DNA from: Bacillota bacterium
GTDB taxonomy: Bacteria > Bacillota > Clostridia > Oscillospirales > Ethanoligenentaceae
Assembly: GCA_023391835.1 (NCBI GenBank)
Contig: JAEWAE010000016.1
Coordinates: 1-6,167, forward strand
Direction: 5' to 3'
DNA length: 6,167 nucleotides
Below are positions 1 to 5,381 of this stretch, in pieces. Below the pieces are notes generated by a model. It made no database searches and was not told the origin of the DNA. It was given only the letters and a program-made list of their open reading frames with translations. Positions within the stretch are counted from its first letter, which is position 1. The number at the start of each line of letters is the position of its first letter. The translations under genes and the position numbers were made by a program.

Positions 1-13
1 CCCCCCCCCCCCC
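1..13. repeat. Poly-C homopolymer run at window edge
   Basis: Thirteen consecutive C residues open the window. A run this long at the extreme edge is more likely an assembly or sequencing end effect than a biological tract. A phase-variable tract cannot be excluded, because nothing upstream is visible. Confidence 0.6.
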
Positions 14-22
14 TTAAATATA

Positions 23-58
23 GCGGGGCGCCCCGGGGCATTAAACCCCGGGGGCCGC
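23..58. terminator. GC-rich hairpin, possible weak terminator
   Basis: CCCCGGGG at 31-38 pairs with CCCCGGGG at 46-53 around the loop CATTAAA (39-45). The stem continues with small bulges through GCGG...C at 23-29 and GCCGC at 54-58. It is very stable but followed only by TTTGCG on the plus strand. On the minus strand it is followed by a loosely T-rich stretch (CTATATTTAA). It could end a gene lying outside the window, but without a clear T tract this is tentative. Confidence 0.3.
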
Positions 59-83
59 TTTGCGTGCCTGACGAAATTTTTGC

Positions 84-189
84 TACAGCAATTCCGAAAA
101 AGATTGATGAATTCCGGAGTATTTCGCCTTTCCGCCAAAGGCGGACAGACGAGATACAACTTCTCTCAATCTTGAATGGAATTGCTGTA
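84..189. repeat. 106-bp self-complementary MITE-like element
   Basis: Perfect 12-base terminal inverted repeats, TACAGCAATTCC (84-95) and GGAATTGCTGTA (178-189), bound the element. A second block, AAGATTGA (100-107), pairs with TCAATCTT (166-173) in the same register. Inside sits a separate hairpin: 119-126 pairs with 150-157 (one G-U), and TCCGCC (131-136) pairs with GGCGGA (140-145) around an AAA loop. The element is about 42% G+C by my count, in GC-rich surroundings. It encodes nothing recognisable. The outermost bases are TA on both sides, which would fit a TA target duplication as made by IS630/Tc1-mariner-type transposases. That mechanism is inference. A structured intergenic RNA is the alternative. 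Confidence 0.55.
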
Positions 190-214
190 AGGGGTCGCGG
201 GGCGCGCCCGATTG

Positions 215-223
215 TGGTATGAT
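215..223 (+). promoter_or_regulatory. Candidate extended -10 promoter of the GH35 gene
   Basis: TGGTATGAT matches the extended -10 form TGnTATAAT with one mismatch in the hexamer (218-223). No convincing -35 hexamer lies 16-18 bases upstream, as expected for extended -10 promoters. Transcription would start near 230 and leave a leader of about 70 bases before the start codon at 301. It lies just downstream of the MITE-like element. Confidence 0.4.
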
Positions 224-300
224 GAGCAGGAAGTGCGGCGGCTGCGGCCGACATGCCGCCCCCGCGCCGGAAAGTATGGCACAGAACAGGAGAGGACAAC

Positions 301-2058
301 ATGCACACCAACCGCTTTGAAATCCGCGATCGGTTTTATCTGGACGGTCGTCCGTTCCGCATCATTTCCGGTTCCATCCATTATTTCCGCGTCGTACCCG
401 GCTACTGGCGGGACCGGCTCGAAAAGCTGCGGGCCATGGGCTGCAACACGGTGGAAACCTACGTGCCGTGGAACCTGCACGAGCCGGAGCCGGGCCGCTT
501 CTGCTTCGACGGGATGCTCGACCTGGCCGGATTCCTCAAAACGACGCAGGAGCTGGGGCTGTGGGCCATCGTGCGGCCGTCGCCCTATATCTGTGGGGAA
601 TGGGAATTCGGCGGATTCCCGGCCTGGCTGCTGGCGCAGGAGGGCATGCGCGTGCGCTGCTCCTACCCGCCCTATCTGGAGGCTGTGGACCGCTATTACC
701 GCGAGCTTTTTAAAGTGCTCGCGCCGCTTCAGATCGACCGCGGCGGCCCGGTCATCCTCATGCAGGTGGAAAATGAATACGGCTCCTATGGGGATGAGAC
801 GGCCTATCTGGCGGCGCTGCGCGACGAAATGCGCCGCGACGGGGTCACGGTGCCGCTGATCCACTCCGACGGCCCGGCGGGCGACATGCTCGCGGACGGC
901 GAGGCCCCGGGCACGCTGGCCACGGCCAATTTCGGCTCCAAAGCCGCCGCGCAGCTCGGCGTGCTGCGCCGCCACCTGAAGGAAGGCCCCCTCATGTGCA
1001 CGGAATTCTGGGTGGGCTGGTTTGACGCATGGGGCGACAAGGCCCACCACACCACGTCCCCCGCCGGCTGCGCCAAAGAGCTCGACGATATTCTGGCCCG
1101 CGGCAGCGTCAACATTTACATGTTCCACGGCGGCACCAATTTCGGCTTTATGAACGGCGCCAACTATTACGACCATCTGACGCCGGACGTGACCTCCTAC
1201 GATTACGACGCGCCCCTGAGCGAGGATGGCCGCATCACCAAAAAATACTGCGCCATGCGCGAAGTGATCGGCAAATACGCGCCCTTGCCGCCGCTTGCGT
1301 TTTCGCAGACCATCGAGCGGCGCGCCTACGGCGAGCTGCCGGTGAGCGGGAAAGTCTCGCTCTTTTCCGTGCTCGACGACCTGGCCCGGCCGGTGTCGAG
1401 CCCCTGGCCTCTGCCGATGGAAAAGCTCGGGCAGGCTTACGGCTACACCCTCTATCGCTCCGCGGTGAAAAAGACCGACGGGCTGCACAGCGTACAGTTG
1501 GTGCGTGCCAATGACCGGGCGCAGATTTTTCTCGACGGGCGGCGCCTGCGCACCCTCAGCGACAGAAGCATGGGGGAGGAGTGCCCCGTCCCCGACGAGA
1601 TGGCCGCCTGCGGGCAGATCGACATCCTGACGGAAAATCTGGGCCGGGTGAATTACGGCGCGCAGATGCCCTATCAGCGCAAGGGCATTGACGGAGCTGT
1701 GCTGCTGAATGGCCGCGGCCACGCGGGGTGGCAGATGTACTGCCTGCCGCTGACGGCGGATATGGCCGCCCGGGTGGATTTTGCCAAGCCCTACCGGGAA
1801 GGGGAGCCCGCCTTTTACCGCGTGAGCTTCACCGTGGAAAAGCCCGCCGACACCTTCCTCGACATGAGCGGATGGGGCAAGGGCTGCGTGCTGCTGGGCG
1901 GCTTCAATCTCGGCCGCTACTGGGAAATCGGCCCCCAGAAACGCCTTTATATCCCCGCGCCGTTGCTGCGGCAGGGGGAAAACGAGCTGATAATATTTGA
2001 AACCGAGGGTAAGGCGGCCGGCAGCGTCACCTTTGCGGCCCAGCCCGATCTGGGATAA
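301..2058 (+). CDS. Beta-galactosidase, glycoside hydrolase family 35
   Basis: The 585-residue protein is a retaining beta-galactosidase of family GH35, which removes terminal beta-galactose from oligosaccharides or glycans. The N-terminal half is the TIM barrel. It opens with SGSIHYFRV (23-31), the family's usual start, followed by NTVETYVPWNLHEP (49-62). VENEYGSY (156-163) carries the predicted acid/base Glu159, and CTEFWVGWFD (233-242) the predicted nucleophile Glu235. FHGGTNFG (275-282) is another conserved family segment. The remaining roughly 270 residues fit the beta-sandwich domains, and the length is typical of bacterial GH35. No signal peptide or membrane segment is visible, so it is probably cytoplasmic and acts on imported sugars. 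ATG 301 is chosen because AGGAGAGG (288-295) sits 5 bases upstream; an in-frame ATG at 253 lacks such a site. No sugar transporter or sugar regulator is adjacent, so the natural substrate cannot be narrowed down. Confidence 0.95.
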   Translation: MHTNRFEIRDRFYLDGRPFRIISGSIHYFRVVPGYWRDRLEKLRAMGCNTVETYVPWNLHEPEPGRFCFDGMLDLAGFLKTTQELGLWAIVRPSPYICGEWEFGGFPAWLLAQEGMRVRCSYPPYLEAVDRYYRELFKVLAPLQIDRGGPVILMQVENEYGSYGDETAYLAALRDEMRRDGVTVPLIHSDGPAGDMLADGEAPGTLATANFGSKAAAQLGVLRRHLKEGPLMCTEFWVGWFDAWGDKAHHTTSPAGCAKELDDILARGSVNIYMFHGGTNFGFMNGANYYDHLTPDVTSYDYDAPLSEDGRITKKYCAMREVIGKYAPLPPLAFSQTIERRAYGELPVSGKVSLFSVLDDLARPVSSPWPLPMEKLGQAYGYTLYRSAVKKTDGLHSVQLVRANDRAQIFLDGRRLRTLSDRSMGEECPVPDEMAACGQIDILTENLGRVNYGAQMPYQRKGIDGAVLLNGRGHAGWQMYCLPLTADMAARVDFAKPYREGEPAFYRVSFTVEKPADTFLDMSGWGKGCVLLGGFNLGRYWEIGPQKRLYIPAPLLRQGENELIIFETEGKAAGSVTFAAQPDLG

Positions 2059-2119
2059 AAAATTCCCCGGCATCCGGGCCGCACCGGTCTGGTGCAACCC
2101 GAGCGTCGGGAAATTTTTT
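2057..2119. terminator. Bidirectional intrinsic terminator between convergent genes
   Basis: A single-register inverted repeat is centred on 2088. A-rich AAAAAATT (2057-2064) pairs with AATTTTTT (2112-2119), CCCG (2066-2069) with CGGG (2107-2110), CGGG (2075-2078) with CCCG (2098-2101), and GCACC (2081-2085) with GGTGC (2091-2095), around a 5-base loop. Twenty-four of 29 positions pair, counting two G-U on the plus strand. The T run serves the GH35 transcript; the complementary T run (the A run at 2057-2062) serves the minus-strand operon. The left arm begins inside the GH35 TAA stop codon. Confidence 0.85.
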
Positions 2120-2133
2120 GGAAGCACGAGGGG

Positions 2134-3783
2134 TCAAACGGCCCGCTCCGTTTTGTCCTGCCGCATCTCGTCATACAGCCGGTAGCCGCCGCTGAGGTTT
2201 TTCACATCGAAACCGTGAGCGCGCAGGATCTGCTCGGCCAGATAGCCCCGCAGCCCGATCTGGCAAAATACATAGACCGGCTTTTGCGGGTCGAGCCGGT
2301 CGAGATTCGTCCGGATGTCGTCGAGAGGCAGGTTCGCTGCGCCGCCGATGGTGCCCCGGGCGAATTCCCCCGGCGTGCGCACGTCGATGAGCTGCATGCC
2401 CGGCGGCAGAGCGGCCACATTCTCGACGTAAAACACCCGGGATTTGCCGGTGAGCACGTTTTCGGCCACATAGCCCGCCATATTGACCGGGTCTTTTGCC
2501 GACGAGTAGGGCGGTGCATAGGCAAGCTCCAGCTCTTGCAGATCATAGACCGTGCCGCGGCGGCGCAGCACGCCGGCCAGCGTGTCGATGCGTTTGTCGA
2601 CCCCGTCGGCACCCACGATCTGGGCACCCAGCAGCCGGCCTTCCCGCGGCGTATAGAGCAGCTTGACGGCCATCATGGTGCCGCCGGGGTAATAGCCCGC
2701 GTGGGAAGCCGACCAGGTGTAGGATTTGCGATAGGGCGTGCCCGCCCGCAGCAGGGCGGCTTCGCTCTGGCCGGTCATTGCCGCCGTATGGTCGAATACT
2801 TTGGCGATGGCGGTGCCCTGGGCACCGCGGTAGGCCACACGTCCGCCCGCCAAATTGTCGGCCACGATGCGGGCCTGCCGGTTGGCCGGGGAGGCCAGCG
2901 AGACGAGAGCATCCTGCCCGGTGACGAAATCCTTCACCACCGCGGCGTCCCCCAGGGCATAGACATCGGGGGCCGAGGTTTCCATGTATTCGTTCACGAG
3001 GATGCCGCCGCGCAGGCCCAGCCGGATGCCGCTGTCCTTGAGAAAATCCGTGTCCGGCCGTACGCCGGCGCTGAGCAGCACCATGTCGGCGGCTATGTGC
3101 CGGCCGTCGGCCAGGGTGACGGAGCCCGCGCCGATTTCCGTCACCCGCGCGCCCAGCTCCAGCCGCACACCGTGGGAACGGATGACCCGATGCAGCCCGT
3201 GGGCCATATCCGCATCCAGAGTGGCCATCACATGGTCCGACGCTTCGATGAGGCTTACCCCAATGCCGCGGCGGCGCAGATTTTCGGCCATTTCCAACCC
3301 GATGGAGCCCCCGCCGACGATGGCACAGTTTTTGGGGCGGCGGGTGTCGAGATAAGCGGCGATGCGCAGGGTATCCTCGACGTTGCGCAGGGTGAATACT
3401 TCGGGCCGGTCGGCGCCGGGGATAGGCGGCTGTACCGGCCGGGCGCCGGGCGACAGCACCAGCTTGTCGTAACTTTCCCGATAAACCCGCCCGGCCTCGC
3501 GGTCATGCACCGTGACGGTTTTGGCGGCCGGGTCCACCGCCGTCACCTCGCTGTGGGTGCGCACCTCCACGGCAAACCGGGCGCGGAAGCTTTCGGGCGT
3601 CTGAAGCAGAAGCTCCTCCCGGTCCTCGATGACGCCGCCCAGATAATAGGGCAGCCCGCAGTTGGCAAACGAGATAAAGCCGCCCCGCTCGAGCAGGATG
3701 ATCTGCGCGTTCTCGTCGTTGCGCCGCAGCCGGGCGGCCGTGCCGGCGCCCCCGGCCACCCCGCCGGCAATCAGTACTTTCAT
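2134..3783 (-). CDS. CoA-disulfide reductase-like flavoprotein with C-terminal rhodanese domain
   Basis: The 549-residue FAD/NAD(P)H-dependent pyridine nucleotide-disulfide oxidoreductase is of the CoADR-RHD type. Characterised relatives reduce CoA disulfide, CoA persulfide or polysulfide. Residues 1-24 give the FAD-binding segment (AGGVAGGAG). FISFANCGLPYY (36-47) holds the single active-site Cys42 in the CoADR motif SFxNCGLPY. IVGGGSIG (155-162) binds NAD(P)H, and VYALGDA (274-280) is the second FAD motif. HAGYYPGG (361-368) and AYAPPYSSAKDPVN (421-434) match conserved CoADR regions with Tyr residues. From about 450 a rhodanese domain follows, with LIDVRTPGEF (465-474) and active-site Cys507 in CQIGLRG. 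ATG 3783 fits the family start (MKVLIAGG). AAAGGAG (3801-3795) lies inside the end of the upstream rhodanese gene, 11 bases away, and an earlier in-frame ATG at 3810 has no such support. The gene begins 4 bases after the rhodanese stop, so the two are co-transcribed and probably translationally coupled. Its exact substrate is unknown. Confidence 0.92.
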   Translation of the reverse strand: MKVLIAGGVAGGAGTAARLRRNDENAQIILLERGGFISFANCGLPYYLGGVIEDREELLLQTPESFRARFAVEVRTHSEVTAVDPAAKTVTVHDREAGRVYRESYDKLVLSPGARPVQPPIPGADRPEVFTLRNVEDTLRIAAYLDTRRPKNCAIVGGGSIGLEMAENLRRRGIGVSLIEASDHVMATLDADMAHGLHRVIRSHGVRLELGARVTEIGAGSVTLADGRHIAADMVLLSAGVRPDTDFLKDSGIRLGLRGGILVNEYMETSAPDVYALGDAAVVKDFVTGQDALVSLASPANRQARIVADNLAGGRVAYRGAQGTAIAKVFDHTAAMTGQSEAALLRAGTPYRKSYTWSASHAGYYPGGTMMAVKLLYTPREGRLLGAQIVGADGVDKRIDTLAGVLRRRGTVYDLQELELAYAPPYSSAKDPVNMAGYVAENVLTGKSRVFYVENVAALPPGMQLIDVRTPGEFARGTIGGAANLPLDDIRTNLDRLDPQKPVYVFCQIGLRGYLAEQILRAHGFDVKNLSGGYRLYDEMRQDKTERAV

Positions 3784-3787
3784 GGTG

Positions 3788-4129
3788 TCAGCGGCTCCTT
3801 TCGGTCTCATAGGGCCAGCTGCGGATGCCGCCCATAGTGGCCACCCGGGTGTAGCCCATGGCGGTCAGCTGCCGGCAGGCCGTGTCGGCCCGCGCCCCGC
3901 TCAGACAATAGACGAGGATCTCGGCGCCGCGGTCGGACACGATTTTTTCGATGCCGCTCTTTAACCGGTCGAGCGGCAATGATATACTGTGAGGGATGTG
4001 GATCTCGCGGTATTCTTCCGGCGTGCGCACATCCAGCAGCCGGATGCCCGGGTTTGCCTGCAGACGCCGGCGGCCTTCTTCCGGTGTGATCGTTTCATAT
4101 TTTTTCGAGCCGAACATGGATGAAAACAT
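3788..4129 (-). CDS. Single-domain rhodanese-like protein
   Basis: The 113-residue protein has one rhodanese domain, which carries sulfane sulfur as a cysteine persulfide and passes it to thiol acceptors. LLDVRTPEEY (31-40) is the conserved DVR(T/E)xxEY segment, HIPHSISLPLD (44-54) follows, and the active-site loop is CLSGAR (75-80) with predicted catalytic Cys75 and Arg80. A second Cys (85) lies ten residues on. There is no signal peptide. ATG 4129 is preceded by GAGGTGA (4141-4135) with 5-base spacing; the longer frame back to 4189 would begin within the likely promoter and lacks a ribosome site. It is the first gene of a two-gene operon with the CoADR-rhodanese flavoprotein and is transcribed away from the Crp/Fnr regulator. 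A role as sulfur relay to or from that flavoprotein is inferred from the pairing. Confidence 0.9.
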   Translation of the reverse strand: MFSSMFGSKKYETITPEEGRRRLQANPGIRLLDVRTPEEYREIHIPHSISLPLDRLKSGIEKIVSDRGAEILVYCLSGARADTACRQLTAMGYTRVATMGGIRSWPYETERSR

Positions 4130-4153
4130 CAAAGTCACCTCATATACATAGTC

Positions 4154-4189
4154 AATATATATAGTCACGGGCGGCTGCGGTGCCGTCAA
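4154..4189 (-). promoter_or_regulatory. Candidate promoter and repeated TGAC half-sites for the rhodanese operon
   Basis: On the minus strand TTGACG (4189-4184) is a good -35, and TATATA within the AT tract at 4163-4154 could be the -10. The 20-base spacing is longer than ideal, so the assignment is weak. TGAC recurs around it on the minus strand: TTGACG, GTGACT (4168-4163), TTGACT ending at 4150, and GTGACT (4138-4133) in the leader. As direct repeats of AGTCA on the plus strand these start at 4133, 4150 and 4163. They could be half-sites for the neighbouring Crp/Fnr protein, which is inference. Confidence 0.35.
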
Positions 4190-4202
4190 TGGGGCGCCGC
4201 GG

Positions 4203-4229
4203 CCGGCGGTGGGAATATAAAACCGCCGG
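4203..4229 (+). promoter_or_regulatory. Inverted repeat upstream of the Crp/Fnr gene enclosing a TATAAA
   Basis: CCGGCGGT (4203-4210) and ACCGCCGG (4222-4229) form a perfect 8-base inverted repeat around an 11-base loop. The loop contains TATAAA (4216-4221), the only -10-like hexamer upstream of the regulator gene, and no good -35 precedes it. The repeat ends 11 bases before the AAGGAGG ribosome site (4241-4247). It could be an autoregulatory operator or, if transcription starts further upstream, a leader hairpin. Confidence 0.4.
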
Positions 4230-4253
4230 AATCGGGCGGGAAGGAGGAAACGT

Positions 4254-4931
4254 ATGCTGCAACAGGATGATCTGACACTTTTACAAAGGTGTCTGCCCCC
4301 GCTGGGGGCCCTGCATGAGTCGGATCTTCAGACCGTGCGGCGGGCGGGCAGCCGGGAAGAAACGGAAAAGGGCGGGCTGCTGCTCAGCCGCGGCCGGGAA
4401 TGCAACGGGCTGGTGCTGGTGGCACAGGGTCAGTTGAGAGCCTTCGTGGAGTTGGAGGACGGCAAGGAAATCACCCTTTACCGGCTGCTGCCGCGGGATG
4501 TCTGCATCCTTACCGCCTCCTGTGTGCTGCGCAACATCACCTTCGACGTGACGCTTCAAGCCGAAAAACCCAGCCGGATTTTGCGTATCCCGGCCACGGT
4601 ATGGAAAACGCTGGCCGACCGGTATCCCGCCGTGCGGGAATTTTCCATGGAACTTGTGGCGGCGCGGTTTTCCGAGGTCATGTGGGTCATGGAACAGATG
4701 GTTTCCAAAAACATGGGGCAGCGGGTGGCGGCCTTCCTGCTTGAGCAGTCGGTGCTTGAGGGCACCGATTCCCTGGCCGTGACCCACGAAACCATCGCCC
4801 GCAATCTGGGCACGGCGCGGGAGGTCGTCACGCGCACCCTGCGCTACCTGCAAAACGAGGGGCTGCTGGAAGTTTCCCGCGGGTGCATCCGGCTCAAAGA
4901 TCTGCCCGGGCTGCGGAGGCTGGGCAGTTGA
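4254..4931 (+). CDS. Crp/Fnr-family transcriptional regulator
   Basis: The 225-residue protein has the family's usual size and two-domain plan. An N-terminal cNMP-binding-type beta barrel spans about residues 20-115, then a dimerisation helix about 125-160 (FSMELVAARFSEVMWVMEQM). The C-terminal winged helix-turn-helix covers about 174-216. The recognition helix reads AREVVTR (188-194). Arg189, Glu190 and Arg194 align with the DNA-contacting Arg180, Glu181 and Arg185 of E. coli CRP, so a TGTGA-like half-site is plausible. The cAMP signature (GELxxxxxxPRxAT) is absent, and there is no Fnr-type N-terminal Cys cluster (only Cys13), so the signal is not obviously cAMP or an Fnr iron-sulfur cluster. 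Cys84 and Cys90, in VCILTASC, sit in the sensing barrel and could be redox- or sulfur-responsive (inference). AAGGAGG (4241-4247) stands 6 bases before the ATG. The gene diverges from the rhodanese operon and converges on thioredoxin, both likely targets. Confidence 0.93.
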   Translation: MLQQDDLTLLQRCLPPLGALHESDLQTVRRAGSREETEKGGLLLSRGRECNGLVLVAQGQLRAFVELEDGKEITLYRLLPRDVCILTASCVLRNITFDVTLQAEKPSRILRIPATVWKTLADRYPAVREFSMELVAARFSEVMWVMEQMVSKNMGQRVAAFLLEQSVLEGTDSLAVTHETIARNLGTAREVVTRTLRYLQNEGLLEVSRGCIRLKDLPGLRRLGS

Positions 4932-4939
4932 GCCCGGGC

Positions 4940-5263
4940 CTAGGCGCGCACCGAGTTGAGCAGCGCCAGCAGCGTGGCTTTGGGCGTGACTCCGGTGCGC
5001 TGGCCGACCGCCTTGCCGTCTTTCATAAACAGCAGGGTCGGGATGCTCATGACGCCGAAACGCATGGCGAGCTCGGGGTTTTCATCCACATTGACCTTGG
5101 CGATCAGGGCCGAATCCTCCAATTCCTCCGCCAGCGCCTCCACAATGGGCGACTGCATCCGGCAGGGGCCGCACCAGGGGGCCCAGAAGTCGATCAGGAC
5201 GGGCAGCTCGGTGCTTGAGACGGTTTGGTCGAAATTATTCGTATTCAGTTCCATAGCGGACAT
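4940..5263 (-). CDS. trxA: Thioredoxin
   Basis: The 107-residue protein is a standard-length cytoplasmic thioredoxin, a dithiol reductant for protein disulfides that is recycled by thioredoxin reductase. The active site is WCGPC (30-34, Cys31 and Cys34) in the classic setting FWAPWCGPCRM. VNVDENPELA (58-67) and the cis-proline loop SIPTLLFMKDG (73-83, Pro75) complete the fold. ATG 5263 has AAAGGTGA (5276-5269) 5 bases upstream. A GTG three codons earlier overlaps that site and is less likely, and the ATG at 5254 is too far from it. Its stop is 8 bases from the stop of the convergent Crp/Fnr gene. No thioredoxin reductase gene is adjacent. Placement beside a CoADR/rhodanese operon suggests it may reduce persulfides or the disulfides made by those enzymes, but a general house-keeping role is equally possible. 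Confidence 0.96.
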   Translation of the reverse strand: MSAMELNTNNFDQTVSSTELPVLIDFWAPWCGPCRMQSPIVEALAEELEDSALIAKVNVDENPELAMRFGVMSIPTLLFMKDGKAVGQRTGVTPKATLLALLNSVRA

Positions 5264-5296
5264 GTCGATCACCTTTCTTTACTGGATTTCGTCCTT

Positions 5297-5302
5297 AGTA
5301 TA
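5297..5302 (-). promoter_or_regulatory. Candidate -10 hexamer of the thioredoxin promoter
   Basis: On the minus strand TATACT (5302-5297) matches TATAAT at five of six positions. It would start transcription near 5290, giving a leader of about 27 bases. The hexamer 17 bases upstream (CGGAAT) is a poor -35, so the promoter may need an activator. The palindrome at 5329-5341 is suitably placed upstream for one. Confidence 0.45.
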
Positions 5303-5328
5303 ATCCGCTTCGGCCCCTGATTCCGTAA

Positions 5329-5341
5329 CTTTGTCACAAAG
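5329..5341. promoter_or_regulatory. 13-base palindrome upstream of thioredoxin, candidate operator
   Basis: CTTTGT-C-ACAAAG is a perfect 6+1+6 palindrome. Read on the minus strand it contains TTGTGAC, including the TGTGA half-site that CRP-like recognition helices prefer. It lies about 45 bases upstream of the predicted thioredoxin transcription start and just beyond the T run of the upstream terminator. The odd centre differs from the even-spaced sites usual for Crp/Fnr proteins, so assignment to the neighbouring regulator is tentative. Confidence 0.4.
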
Positions 5342-5345
5342 CGTG

Positions 5346-5373
5346 AAAAAAGCCGGCGGATTTTCCGCCGGCT
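5346..5373 (-). terminator. Intrinsic terminator of the 4Fe-4S protein gene
   Basis: AGCCGGCGGA (5351-5360) and TCCGCCGGCT (5364-5373) form a perfect 10-base stem with a 3-base loop. On the minus strand the stem is followed by six T (plus-strand A 5346-5351). It begins 8 bases after the TAA of the 4Fe-4S gene and separates that gene from the thioredoxin promoter. Confidence 0.9.
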
Positions 5374-5381
5374 CTTTTGCA

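Noticed and set aside
119..157. Internal hairpin considered as a CRISPR repeat or riboswitch
   Set aside because: There is only one copy, no spacers and no known aptamer pattern. It is better explained as the core of the 84-189 inverted-repeat element.
212..859. Plus-strand frame overlapping the start of GH35
   Set aside because: It is out of frame with a well-supported GH35 gene, and its Arg/Cys/Ser-rich composition is typical of a shifted GC-rich frame.
166..2127. Minus-strand open frame of 653 codons opposite the GH35 gene
   Set aside because: It mirrors the GH35 codon pattern in GC-rich DNA, its product is rich in His/Arg/Ala with no recognisable domain, and it runs through the terminator hairpin. 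The plus-strand gene has clear catalytic motifs.
2092..3837. Plus-strand open frame of 581 codons opposite the CoADR-rhodanese gene
   Set aside because: It is a shadow of the minus-strand gene, has no family motifs or ribosome site, and starts inside the terminator.
4254..4931. Regulator considered as a true Fnr or CRP
   Set aside because: It lacks the Fnr N-terminal Cys cluster and the CRP cAMP-binding signature, so only membership of the Crp/Fnr superfamily is supported.
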